A program made the translations under genes and the position numbers. From Microbacterium sp. (lineage in GTDB: Bacteria > Actinomycetota > Actinomycetes > Actinomycetales > Microbacteriaceae): a DNA stretch of 64,000 bases. The stretch lies in assembly GCF_017305435.1 (NCBI RefSeq), contig NZ_JAFKIP010000002.1, positions 62,001-126,000 of the forward strand. The letters are read 5' to 3'. Within the stretch, counting starts at the first letter, position 1, and every line of letters starts with the position of its first letter. The notes beneath the pieces are model-generated. The model worked only from the letters and a program-made list of their open reading frames with translations. It ran no database searches and was not told the DNA's origin. Shown one piece after another: positions 8,686 to 16,114 of this stretch.

Positions 8686-9957
8686 TCACACCAGCACGGC
8701 GTGCGCGATCGTGAAGATCACGAGGCCCGCGAGCGCACCGACGATCGTTCCGTTGAGACGGATGTACTGCAGATCGCGACCCACCATGAGCTCGATCTTC
8801 TCCGTCGTCTCGGCGGGGTCCCACTTCTCGACCGTGTCGGTGATGATCGACGCGATGTCGTGACGGTAGCGATCGACCAGGAAGACGGCGGCATCCGCGA
8901 CGCGGGCGTCGACGCGCGCCTGCAGCGCCGGGTCGTCCACGAGTCGGTCGCCGACCTCGATGAGGGCGGCGGTGACGCGTCGGCGCAACGCGCTGTCGGG
9001 GTCGGCGAGGCCCTTCAGAAGGCCCGCCTTCGCGGTGTTCCAGGCTTCCGCGGCGAGCTCGCGCACGCGCGGACTGTCGAAGATCGCGCTCTTGGCGTCT
9101 TCGAGGCGGCCGATCGTCGCCGGATCGTGCTGCAGGTTGCCCGCGAGCCGGGTGAGGTACCTGTCGATCGCGTGCCGGGCGGGGTGCTCGGCGTCGCGCT
9201 GGACGGCGTCGATGAACTTGACGGCCTCGTTGTAGACGGTGTCGTCCACGAGGCGCATCGCGACCGACGGGACCCACGACGGCAGGCGGCGCGAGACGAG
9301 CCCGGAGAACGATTCGCGGTTGGCGTGCAGCCACGTCGCGAGGCTGTCGACGCCGAGGTCGACGGCGCCGTGGTGCGCCCCGGCATCCACGACTCTCTCC
9401 AGCCACCCGCCGATCGTCGGTGCCCATTCGGGGCTCAGCAGGTGTTCGCGCGCGAGGTCGGTGATGAGATCCTGCACCTCGTCGTCGCTGAGAGCGCCCA
9501 GGATGCCGGTGGCGATCGCCGACGCCTCACGCGCGAGGAGTTCTGCGTGCTCGGGATCGCGCAGCCACTCGCCCGCGGTCGCGGCGATCTTCGTGGACTC
9601 GAGCTTCGCTCGCACGACAGAGCCCTCGAGGAAGTTCGTCTCGATGAACTCGCCGAGGCTGCGGCCGATCTCGTCCTTGCGCTTCGGGATGATCGCGGTG
9701 TGCGGGATCGGGATGCCCAGGGGGTGGCGGAACAGCGCGGTCACGGCGAACCAGTCGGCGAGGGCGCCCACCATGCCGCCCTCCGCCGCCGCGCGCACGT
9801 AGGCCATCGCGGGGATGCGCTCCTGCGTGATGAAAGCGACGACGAACAGCACCGCCATGAACACCAGCGCCCCGAGCGCGACGCCCTTCATCACCCGCAG
9901 CGACCGGCGCCGTTCCTGATCGGCGGGGCTGAGAAGCGCGGTGGGCGTGCGAGGCAT
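8686..9957 (-). CDS. DUF445 family membrane-associated protein
   Basis: 423 aa. One membrane segment near the N-terminus (GVALGALVFMAVLFVVAFI, about residues 25-44), then the DUF445 signature AAAEGGMVGALADWFAVTALFRHPLGIPIPHTAIIP, a long helical region, and a second membrane segment at the C-terminus (GTIVGALAGLVIFTIAHAVLV). Both ends are thus in the membrane with a large domain between them. YjiN-type proteins of this family have no settled biochemical role. Probably its own transcription unit with a leaderless start (CAGACT 6 bases before the ATG). Confidence 0.88.
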   Translation of the reverse strand: MPRTPTALLSPADQERRRSLRVMKGVALGALVFMAVLFVVAFITQERIPAMAYVRAAAEGGMVGALADWFAVTALFRHPLGIPIPHTAIIPKRKDEIGRSLGEFIETNFLEGSVVRAKLESTKIAATAGEWLRDPEHAELLAREASAIATGILGALSDDEVQDLITDLAREHLLSPEWAPTIGGWLERVVDAGAHHGAVDLGVDSLATWLHANRESFSGLVSRRLPSWVPSVAMRLVDDTVYNEAVKFIDAVQRDAEHPARHAIDRYLTRLAGNLQHDPATIGRLEDAKSAIFDSPRVRELAAEAWNTAKAGLLKGLADPDSALRRRVTAALIEVGDRLVDDPALQARVDARVADAAVFLVDRYRHDIASIITDTVEKWDPAETTEKIELMVGRDLQYIRLNGTIVGALAGLVIFTIAHAVLV

Positions 9958-9963
9958 GGGGTC

Positions 9964-9969
9964 AGTCTG
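9964..9969 (-). promoter_or_regulatory. possible leaderless -10 element for DUF445 gene
   Basis: CAGACT on the minus strand, 6 bases before the ATG at 9957. The spacing fits the local pattern, but the first base deviates from TAnnnT. Confidence 0.4.
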
Positions 9970-10016
9970 GCACGGGGTGCCCGCCGGGGCCCGGACCCCT
10001 TCGGCCGCACGGGGCG

Positions 10017-10022
10017 TATCCT
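10017..10022 (+). promoter_or_regulatory. leaderless -10 element for csoR-like gene
   Basis: TATCCT exactly 6 bases before the GTG at 10029, with no ribosome site between. Predicts a transcript starting at or within a base of the start codon. Confidence 0.6.
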
Positions 10023-10028
10023 GGCGGC

Positions 10029-10301
10029 GTGATCGACGACATCAAGAAGCGCGCCCTCCACCGCGCGGCCATCATCGAGGGTCAGGTGCGGGGGCTCGCA
10101 AAGATGATCGAGAACGAGGACTACTGCATGGACATCATCGCCCAGTCCCGCGCGATCCAGAAGGCACTGGCATCCCTCGACAAGCTCCTCGTCGAGAACC
10201 ACCTGCGCACCCACGTCGCGCACATGTTCGCCGAGGGCGGCGCCGAGCGCGACCAGGCCGTCGCCGAGCTGCTGAAGGCCTACGACTTCGACACGCGCTG
10301 A
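10029..10301 (+). CDS. CsoR/RcnR family metal-sensing repressor
   Basis: 90 aa, all-helical DUF156 fold (RxxxIEGQVRGL motif at residues 12-23). Candidate metal ligands are Cys33 (EDYCMDI), His58 and His62 (ENHLRTH). Copper sensors of the CsoR type have Cys-His-Cys at these places, so the second Cys is replaced by His here. That is closer to RcnR-type nickel/cobalt sensors, although the N-terminal His of RcnR is absent. The GTG start at 10029 has a -10 element 6 bases upstream. No metal transporter or chaperone gene adjoins it, so the target is not evident. A perfect 19-bp hairpin follows the gene. Confidence 0.88.
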   Translation: MIDDIKKRALHRAAIIEGQVRGLAKMIENEDYCMDIIAQSRAIQKALASLDKLLVENHLRTHVAHMFAEGGAERDQAVAELLKAYDFDTR

Positions 10302-10326
10302 CCCGCCGGCCCCGACGGCGTTCCGT

Positions 10327-10373
10327 TGGCGCTCGCGCCGGGAACTCCGCGTGGGTTCCCGGCGCGAGCGCCA
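10327..10373. terminator. strong bidirectional terminator
   Basis: Arms at 10327-10345 and 10355-10373 pair perfectly over 19 bp around a 9-base loop (left arm begins TGGCGCTCGCGCC). It lies between the convergent CsoR-like gene and the gene ending at 10394. There is no T-run, as is common for GC-rich actinobacterial hairpins. Confidence 0.8.
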
Positions 10374-10393
10374 TGTGAAAGTTGGATGCCGTG

Positions 10394-11356
10394 TCAGGGA
10401 GCGGTGTCGACGATCGACGATTCGACGGCGGTCAGGCTGACGACGTCGCCGAAGTTCCATCCGAAGACTCCGCCACCGCCGATCATGCGCTCCCCGATCA
10501 CGAGTCCCGTCAGAGGATCGATGATGATCTCCTGACGTTCACCGGCGCGCACCGGTTCGGCTCGACCGATCGCGACGCCGATGACGCCGTCGAAGTTCGC
10601 GACGCCCTCGGTGGCGCTCACGCCGGGGACGCGGGAGAGTGCGTCCAGAAGCGCGGCACGCTGCGGCGCCGGCACGAGGCCGGTGCGCAGGATGTCAGTG
10701 ATGCGGACGAAATCGTCCTCGTCGCGCGAGGCCGATCCTCCCGTGTACTGCGCGTCGATCCACGCATACGCCGCTGCACCGTCCGTCGGGATGTCCGCGT
10801 AGTCGAGACCGGCACCTATCCACGAGCTGTCCTGCCCGTAGAAGCGACCGCCTGGTTCTCGGATGGTCTCGACCGACGAACCGGTGACGCCGCTCATGGC
10901 GCCCCAGTCGCGCACGAGCACCCACGCGACATCCGGGTCTGCAGGCATGTACACGTCGATCGACTGGACGTTCGGTGTGCATCCCTGCTCGTCGCAGGCC
11001 TGCCATTGTGCGTGTGTGTGGGCCCGCAGGTACTGCCCCGATCCGGGCGCGAGGTCGACGTACTGCACGGTCGCTGCCGCGGCGCTGCGCAGAAGGTCCG
11101 AGGCATGCGCACTGGATGCATCGAGACTGATGTTCCCGACGATGAGCGCGCCGACGAGCGCGGCGGCCGCTCCGGTGGCTATCCATGTCGCGCGCCGCAG
11201 GCGACGGGCTGCCCCGCGGCGGCGAGGCGATTGCGCGCTCGCCGGCCCTGCGGCATCCGCCGTCCGTTCCAGGAGCGCCGCTCGTCCTCGATTCAGCGCC
11301 GCCTGCGGCACCTCGATGTCCTCACGCGCGCTGCGCAGCAGTGTCAGTTCGTCCAT
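10394..11356 (-). CDS. CU044_5270-type membrane protein, probable sigma-factor partner
   Basis: 320 aa from the ATG at 11356. A cytoplasmic N-terminus of about 50 residues (MDELTLLRSAREDIEVP...) is followed by one membrane segment (WIATGAAAALVGALIVG) and an external domain of about 245 residues with a possible disulfide pair in QACDEQGCTPN. This resembles the CU044_5270 family, often found right after ECF sigma genes. The start overlaps the sigma gene by 35 bases, so they are coupled. It may act as an anti-sigma factor, though no zinc-binding anti-sigma motif is visible and that role is inference. Confidence 0.75.
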   Translation of the reverse strand: MDELTLLRSAREDIEVPQAALNRGRAALLERTADAAGPASAQSPRRRGAARRLRRATWIATGAAAALVGALIVGNISLDASSAHASDLLRSAAAATVQYVDLAPGSGQYLRAHTHAQWQACDEQGCTPNVQSIDVYMPADPDVAWVLVRDWGAMSGVTGSSVETIREPGGRFYGQDSSWIGAGLDYADIPTDGAAAYAWIDAQYTGGSASRDEDDFVRITDILRTGLVPAPQRAALLDALSRVPGVSATEGVANFDGVIGVAIGRAEPVRAGERQEIIIDPLTGLVIGERMIGGGGVFGWNFGDVVSLTAVESSIVDTAP

Positions 11357-11915
11357 GACCGTTCTCCGTTTCCGTCTCGAGGGCTCCGGCCGCCTGCCGC
11401 AGCAGGCGGCGTGCCCGATTGAGGCGTGAGCGCACGGTGCCGATCGGCACCTCGAGGGCCTCGGCGATTCCCGCATAGTCGAGGTCGCCCCAGGCGTAGA
11501 GCAGCAGGGTGTCGCGGTCGGATGCCGACAGGCTCCGCAGCGCCGAAGCCAGGCGCCGGGTCACCTGTGCGGCATCCAACCGCGCTCCCGCCTGCTCGAT
11601 GAGGTCGGGCGCGAGGCTGGCCGCGAAGCCGGCGACCATCCCCTTCCACGCCCGCGCCTCCACCCGCACGTGCTTGCGCATCAGGCGGGTGGCGATCCCC
11701 AGCAGCCAGGGGCGAGCATCGACGACCGCGAGGTCGTACGCCGACCGCCGCTCGAAAGCGACGAGGAAGGTCTCGGACATGACGTCCTCCGCCCCGTCGC
11801 CGCCGATCCGCCGCGCCGCGTAGCGATAGATCGCCGGCGCGTGTCGGTCGTACAGCAGCGCGAACGCACCGGGCTCACCCGACGATCGTTCGATCACCTC
11901 GTTGTCAGTGCTCAC
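11322..11915 (-). CDS. ECF-type RNA polymerase sigma factor
   Basis: 197 aa from the GTG at 11915; the frame is open upstream, but no better start is seen. Region sigma-2: FALLYDRHAPAIYRYAARR and GGDGAEDVMSETFLVAFERR. Region sigma-4 at the C-terminus: YAWGDLDYAGIAEALEVPIGTVRSRLNRARRLL, the -35-recognising helix-turn-helix. It is followed by an overlapping membrane-protein gene, the usual sigma/anti-sigma arrangement. The stress or signal sensed is unknown. The GTG has neither a strong ribosome site nor the local leaderless pattern, so the exact start is less certain than the function. Confidence 0.88.
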   Translation of the reverse strand: MSTDNEVIERSSGEPGAFALLYDRHAPAIYRYAARRIGGDGAEDVMSETFLVAFERRSAYDLAVVDARPWLLGIATRLMRKHVRVEARAWKGMVAGFAASLAPDLIEQAGARLDAAQVTRRLASALRSLSASDRDTLLLYAWGDLDYAGIAEALEVPIGTVRSRLNRARRLLRQAAGALETETENGHGRTDTAAQRA

Positions 11916-11986
11916 GTTCTGTATTGCACGATCGAGCGCGACGAGTTCACGGATGCCGCTCAGACGGGCATTGCGGGCCGCGCGGG

Positions 11987-13147
11987 TCAGCTCGAGACGG
12001 GCCCGAGCCACGCTGCGGCGACGGTCGAATGCGCCGACTCGGGGTCTGACGGATGGAACATCCCGGCGAGGACGTCGCGGTAGAGACGGCTGAGCTCCGA
12101 GCGGGTGAAATAGGACGAGCCGCCGGCGACGAGCACGGCCTCATCGACGATCTGCTTCGCCGAGACGACGGCGCGATGCTTGAGCCCCGACAGCTTCGCG
12201 AACCACAGTGCGCTGTGGTCGGCACGCTCATCGACATCCTTCGCGAGCGCGGAGATCTGGGGGAGCAACGCGTCGTACGCGAGGGCCATCTCGGCGATGC
12301 GCCAGCGGATGTCGGGGTCGTCGCTGTACGAGAGTCCGGTCTTCTTCGAGCGTCGGCTCCTCGCCACCTCGATCGCGAGATCGAGCGCGCGCCGCGCTAC
12401 GCCGGTGTAGACGGATGCCAGGAGGATCTCGAACACGCTGAAGATCCCGAACACGATGGGGTCGGGGTTCGGCCCCGGTGCGACGCGTCGGACGACGCGT
12501 CCTGCGGGAGCCACCGCTCCGTGCAGCTCGGTCGTGCGCGACTGGGTGCCGCGCATACCCACGGTGTCCCAGTCGTCGCGGGTGACGACGGCATCCGTCC
12601 GCGGGACGAACGCGTAGACCATCTGCGGGCCGTCCGGCGACGTGGTGTCGAGCCCGTGCAGCCCGAGCTGCGTCCACACCGGCGCGAGCGACGTGAAGAT
12701 CTTCGTGCCCGTGAAGGCGTACGAGCCGTCCGGGCGAGGCTCGGCGACGGTGTCGCTGCCGAAGAGCACCAGGTCGTTGCCCGCCTCGCTGATTCCGAAC
12801 GCGAAGACCTCGCCCGCGGCGGCCCCCTCCTGCACGAACTCGAGGCCCGGGATGCCGCGGTCGCCGAATACCTTGGCCACGCCGGTCCAGACGAGGTGCA
12901 TGTTGATGGCGAGCGCGGTCGCCGGCGCCGCCGTCGCGAGCCGCTGCTGCAGAAGGGATGCCTCAGCGAGCCCCAGCCCGGCCCCGCCATGCTCGCGCGG
13001 GACGAGGATCGAGAGGTAGCCGGCATCCTTCAGCTCGGCGAGGTCCTCTTCCGGGAAGCGGTTCTCGGCGTCGACGGCGGCTGCCCGGGAACGGATGCGC
13101 TCCAGCAACTCGTCGGGCAGGTAGGCGGCGGGATCGAAAGCACTCAC
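11987..13147 (-). CDS. acyl-CoA dehydrogenase family flavoprotein
   Basis: 386 aa. Typical acyl-CoA dehydrogenase layout: N-terminal helical domain (FPEEDLAELKDAGYLSILVPREHGGAGLG), central beta-domain (FGISEAGNDLVLFG and FTGTKIFTSLAPVW) and C-terminal helical domain with SVYTGVARRALDLAIEVARSR. Residues that would hold FAD are present. The usual catalytic Glu could not be placed with confidence, and some family members act as flavin monooxygenases on sulfur or nitrogen compounds, so the substrate is open. GTG start at 13147 with CAGGAT 6 bases upstream. A palindromic element lies in the divergent region. Confidence 0.85.
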   Translation of the reverse strand: MSAFDPAAYLPDELLERIRSRAAAVDAENRFPEEDLAELKDAGYLSILVPREHGGAGLGLAEASLLQQRLATAAPATALAINMHLVWTGVAKVFGDRGIPGLEFVQEGAAAGEVFAFGISEAGNDLVLFGSDTVAEPRPDGSYAFTGTKIFTSLAPVWTQLGLHGLDTTSPDGPQMVYAFVPRTDAVVTRDDWDTVGMRGTQSRTTELHGAVAPAGRVVRRVAPGPNPDPIVFGIFSVFEILLASVYTGVARRALDLAIEVARSRRSKKTGLSYSDDPDIRWRIAEMALAYDALLPQISALAKDVDERADHSALWFAKLSGLKHRAVVSAKQIVDEAVLVAGGSSYFTRSELSRLYRDVLAGMFHPSDPESAHSTVAAAWLGPVSS

Positions 13148-13153
13148 CCGTCC

Positions 13154-13159
13154 ATCCTG
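13154..13159 (-). promoter_or_regulatory. possible leaderless -10 element for the acyl-CoA dehydrogenase gene
   Basis: CAGGAT on the minus strand, 6 bases before the GTG at 13147. It fits the recurring spacing, with C in place of T at the first position. Confidence 0.4.
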
Positions 13160-13198
13160 GCCCCGTTTCTCCGTGGGGCGGCCTGCCCCCGCTCACAG

Positions 13199-13272
13199 AA
13201 CTCCGGTGATCTCGCACGGAACGGCGCCGTTCGGCGGCCTACGGCCCGATCTGCGCACGGATCACCGGAGTT
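13199..13272. repeat. 74-bp nested palindromic element between divergent genes
   Basis: Outer arms AACTCCGGTGATC (13199-13211) and its exact complement (13260-13272). Inside are a perfect palindrome GAACGGCGCCGTTC (13219-13232) and a small hairpin GGCC-TAC-GGCC (13236-13246). It sits between divergently transcribed genes, so it is not a terminator for either. Size and nested design resemble the element inside hutI, but the sequences differ. Confidence 0.7.
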
Positions 13273-13305
13273 TCGTCACGCCCCTCACGCCGGGCGCGCG
13301 GAGGG

Positions 13306-13311
13306 CAGGAT
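13306..13311 (+). promoter_or_regulatory. possible leaderless -10 element for the 13318 gene
   Basis: CAGGAT 6 bases before the ATG at 13318. The intervening GGAGGC could also serve as a weak ribosome site, so the leaderless reading is uncertain. Confidence 0.35.
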
Positions 13312-13317
13312 GGAGGC

Positions 13318-13722
13318 ATGATCTCGACCGACCTCGCGCTCGCGCTCCGCGACGCGGGACTCGTGTGGCATCCGGCCTCCGGCGACCGGTTCCAGCTCGA
13401 CGAGCCGGAGTTCGAGGCCGACGTCTTCACCGTCAGTGAGATGACGATCGAGCCGCGACGCTATCCAACGGGGGTGATCCTCGCGTTCAACGGGACGACG
13501 GAGTGGGCCCTCGACTCGGTTGCTCTCGAGGACGCGCTGTGGCTGCCGCGCGAAGACCAGCTGCGTGAGCTCCTGCGGGGGACGTTCCGCTCCCTGACAC
13601 GACTTGGCGACGCGTTCCGGGTGGATGCCGTCATCCAGGGCGCGCCCATCTCGTTCGAGCATCCCGAACCGGCCGACGCCTACGCGCTCGCGCTCCTCGC
13701 CCTGCTCCGTCGTATCGCGTGA
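13318..13722 (+). CDS. small conserved-looking protein of unknown function
   Basis: 134 aa with no membrane segment, signal or recognised catalytic motif. It begins MISTDLALALRDAGLVWHP and contains VFTVSEMTIEPRRYPTGVILAFNGTTEWALDSVALEDALWLPREDQL, then a helical C-terminus ending in ALALLALLRRIA. Related actinobacterial proteins are, to my recollection, sometimes labelled pilus assembly CpaE, but no ATPase motif supports that name. It has its own promoter-like site and is flanked by a palindromic element upstream. The balanced, acidic composition and high-GC codon use mark it as a genuine gene. Confidence 0.75.
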   Translation: MISTDLALALRDAGLVWHPASGDRFQLDEPEFEADVFTVSEMTIEPRRYPTGVILAFNGTTEWALDSVALEDALWLPREDQLRELLRGTFRSLTRLGDAFRVDAVIQGAPISFEHPEPADAYALALLALLRRIA

Positions 13723-13755
13723 TCGAGGCGGCGTCCGGCTCCCGATACTCGATGC

Positions 13756-14511
13756 TCAGCCGAGGGCTGCCGCGAGGTGCGCGAGCGTGTCCTCGGGCTT
13801 GTCGCGGTGGGGCGAGTGGCCAGCGCCGGTGACGACCGACATCGTGACCACCGGGTTCTGAGTCACCTGGGCAGCGAGCTCTCCCTGGAAGATCGAGTAC
13901 ACCTTCGGGTCACTCGCGATGATGTGCGTGGGCACGGTCACGCGCGCCGCCGCCTCGCGCACGTCCCACGGCGTGTTCTGGGCGCTCGTCTGCTCGACCG
14001 CCCAGCGACTCGCCTGCTGGGCGGAGAGCGCTTTCAGCTCGATGTCCTGCTCGTGCCAGTGCGGATGCTCGGCACGCACGGCCTCGCGGGACGTGTCGGC
14101 GAACGAGCGCTGCTGGCTGTTCCCCACGACCGCGCGGTCGTGGTCGGACAGGTGGATCGCCGGGTCGATCAGGACGAGGCGGCGCGCCCACGCCGGTGAG
14201 GCGGCGCTCGCGGTCGTCGCCGCCGCGCCGCCGAGCGAGTGCCCGATGACGAGGTCCCACGGCTCGTCGTCGGGGGCGGCGGTGTGCAGGATGTCGGCGG
14301 CGTAGGCGCCGATCGTGTAGTCCAGCGCGCGTGGGGCCCTGCCGTGCCCGCGGAGGTCGACCGCGGTGGCGTGCCACCCGGCATCCGCGAGCCACGTCCC
14401 GTAGCGCCACATGAGTGCTCCGGTGGAGCCGAGACCGTGGACGAGCAGGGCGTGGCGCGGGGCGTGCGGTGCGCCCCAGGAAAGTCGCGGCAGCGTGACG
14501 GGAACGGGCAT
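13756..14511 (-). CDS. alpha/beta hydrolase
   Basis: 251 aa, single alpha/beta-hydrolase domain. The oxyanion region is HALLVHGLGSTGALMW, the nucleophile elbow is IGHSLGGAAA near residue 93, a catalytic Asp is probably in the HIIASDPKVYS region, and the histidine is in VVTGAGHSPHRDKP near the C-terminus. The typical cap region lies between. Substrate unknown; esterases, lipases and C-C hydrolases share this form. The ATG at 14511 has TAGGCT 6 bases upstream, so it can be expressed apart from the MFS gene that precedes it on the same strand by 20 bases. Confidence 0.88.
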   Translation of the reverse strand: MPVPVTLPRLSWGAPHAPRHALLVHGLGSTGALMWRYGTWLADAGWHATAVDLRGHGRAPRALDYTIGAYAADILHTAAPDDEPWDLVIGHSLGGAAATTASAASPAWARRLVLIDPAIHLSDHDRAVVGNSQQRSFADTSREAVRAEHPHWHEQDIELKALSAQQASRWAVEQTSAQNTPWDVREAAARVTVPTHIIASDPKVYSIFQGELAAQVTQNPVVTMSVVTGAGHSPHRDKPEDTLAHLAAALG

Positions 14512-14517
14512 GCGGCC

Positions 14518-14523
14518 AGCCTA
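14518..14523 (-). promoter_or_regulatory. leaderless -10 element for alpha/beta hydrolase gene
   Basis: TAGGCT on the minus strand, exactly 6 bases before the ATG at 14511, within the 20-base gap after the MFS gene. Confidence 0.55.
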
Positions 14524-14531
14524 AAGGGATG

Positions 14532-15755
14532 TCAGGTGATGGTCTGCACGGGCTCGGTGTCGGGGATCGGACTCGCGTCGCGACCGCGGAGGTCGAGGAA
14601 CCCGCGCACGAACACGACCGACACGACGGCGCCGACGAGGGCGAATCCGGCCGCCGAGGCGTAGGCGCCGATGGGTCCGACGCCGTCGATGAGGAAGCCG
14701 GCGACGGCGGAGCCGAGGGCCGCGCCGATCAGCTGGCCGGTTCCGATCCAGCCGTAGGCCTCGGCGGTTTCGCTGAACTTGACGGATGCCGAGGTCATCG
14801 CGAACATGACGGCGAGGGCGGGGGCGACGCCGACGCCCGCGATGAGCAGGCAGAGGCTGACCCACCAGGGGGTCGCCGGACTGATGCCGTCGACGAACAG
14901 GACGGCCGCCGCGAGACCGACCGTGACGATCGCGAGGCGTCGCGCCATCGCCCAGGGACCCATCGGGATGTGGCCGAAGGCGAGACCGCCCGCGAGGGAC
15001 CCGATCGAGAAGACCGCGAGGACGAGCCCCGCCTCGATGCCGCCGTGACCGAACGTCGCGACGACGGCCGCCTCGACGGCGGCGCACGCGCCGATCAGGA
15101 GGAAGCCGATGACGGTGCCGAGGAGCACCATGGGCTTGCCGAGGACCTTTCCGAACGCGCGCCGGCTGCGCGGGATGCGCACGCGGCCGACTTCGGGGGA
15201 GAGGATGAACCACGCGCCGCCCCCCACGAGGATGACGACGATGAGAAGGAGTGCCGGCACGGTGCCGACCTGCGTCGCGACGAGCGTGATGACGACGGGC
15301 GCGAGGATCCAGATGATCTCCTGCAGGCTCGCGTCGAGGGAGAAGAGGGCGGTCAGCTGCCGCGCGTTGACGAGCTTCGGGTAGATCGTGCGCACCGCCG
15401 ACTGCACGGGCGGGGTGGAGAGGCCGGCCAGGAGCCCGAAGATCATGTAGCCGACCACGCCCATCGGGATGAGCGCGAGGACGAGGACCGCCGCCGCGCA
15501 CACGGCCGTCGTGAGGGTCAGGACGCGGCGGATGCCCCAGATCCCCATCCACCTGCTCGTGACGGGCCCGGCGGTCGCCTGCCCGATGGATGCCGCCGCG
15601 AGAACGAGCCCGGCGGCACCGTACGAGCCGGTCTGCTGCTCGACGTGGAGGAGGATCGCGAGACTCGTCATCCCGTTGGGGAAACGTGCCGTCAGCTGTG
15701 CCGCGATGATGCGCGCGACCCCGGGGGTGCGCAGGAGCTCCCGGTATCCCGCCAC
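14532..15755 (-). CDS. MFS transporter
   Basis: 407 aa with about 12 predicted membrane segments and short loops, major facilitator superfamily. The first half starts GYRELLRTPGVARIIAAQLTARFPNGM; the loop after helix 2 carries SRWMGIWGIRRV, and PPVQSAVRTIYPKLV is a typical helix-5 region. The family includes drug and metabolite exporters; no substrate can be named. The GTG at 15755 has TAGCGT 6 bases upstream (leaderless). It is followed on the same strand by the alpha/beta hydrolase gene after 20 bases. Confidence 0.85.
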   Translation of the reverse strand: MAGYRELLRTPGVARIIAAQLTARFPNGMTSLAILLHVEQQTGSYGAAGLVLAAASIGQATAGPVTSRWMGIWGIRRVLTLTTAVCAAAVLVLALIPMGVVGYMIFGLLAGLSTPPVQSAVRTIYPKLVNARQLTALFSLDASLQEIIWILAPVVITLVATQVGTVPALLLIVVILVGGGAWFILSPEVGRVRIPRSRRAFGKVLGKPMVLLGTVIGFLLIGACAAVEAAVVATFGHGGIEAGLVLAVFSIGSLAGGLAFGHIPMGPWAMARRLAIVTVGLAAAVLFVDGISPATPWWVSLCLLIAGVGVAPALAVMFAMTSASVKFSETAEAYGWIGTGQLIGAALGSAVAGFLIDGVGPIGAYASAAGFALVGAVVSVVFVRGFLDLRGRDASPIPDTEPVQTIT

Positions 15756-15761
15756 CCCACA

Positions 15762-15767
15762 ACGCTA
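15762..15767 (-). promoter_or_regulatory. leaderless -10 element for MFS gene
   Basis: TAGCGT on the minus strand, 6 bases before the GTG at 15755. No ribosome site lies between. Confidence 0.55.
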
Positions 15768-15824
15768 CTCGCCCCGCCGCGGCCTCTGCGACACGCCGCG
15801 ACACGCCGAAGGCCCTCTCCACAG

Positions 15825-15947
15825 GCGGATTCGATGTCGGAGCCCCCGCGTAGCGTCCGAACTGTGGATGGATGCCGGCGGAGCGCGCGAGTTCGGCGTG
15901 AATCAGGTGTTTTCCAGGTTCGCGATCGCCTTCGAGACTGTGGATGA
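15825..15947. promoter_or_regulatory. three DnaA-box-like nonamers in the 350-base nrd leader
   Basis: The stretch 15768-16114 has no gene. Its upstream half holds CTCTCCACA (15825-15833), TGTGGATGG (15863-15871) and TGTGGATGA (15939-15947). Against TTATCCACA (either strand) they differ by two, two and one base. In E. coli, DnaA boxes help time nrdAB expression; here the resemblance is only by sequence. The rest of this stretch shows no ORF I would defend. Confidence 0.4.
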
Positions 15948-16005
15948 AACGGTGGAGAAGTTGTGTTGTACCTGGGGAGAGCGGTGAAAAACTACACGGA
16001 TGTAA

Positions 16006-16053
16006 CTACTAGCCCTTGTGGTGCTTCCGAGTGTCGGTACCCATATGTAGTAT
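16006..16053 (+). promoter_or_regulatory. nrdHIEF promoter with two NrdR boxes
   Basis: The promoter is TTCCGA (16025-16030), a 17-base spacer and TAGTAT (16048-16053). Two 16-bp sites resembling the NrdR-box consensus ACACwATATwTwGTGT flank or overlap it: 16006-16021 (keeps ACTA...TTGTG) and 16038-16053 (keeps CATAT...AGTAT). They are 32 bases apart, the usual three-turn spacing for NrdR pairs. One box sits just upstream of the -35 and the other covers the -10, consistent with repression by ATP/dATP-responsive NrdR. No nrdR gene is in the window. Confidence 0.65.
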
Positions 16054-16114
16054 TGGACTCCCGGCGAAGGACAGCTGGGCAAGTGGGCGAGAAGTGAGGG
16101 GAGAACGGATCGAT

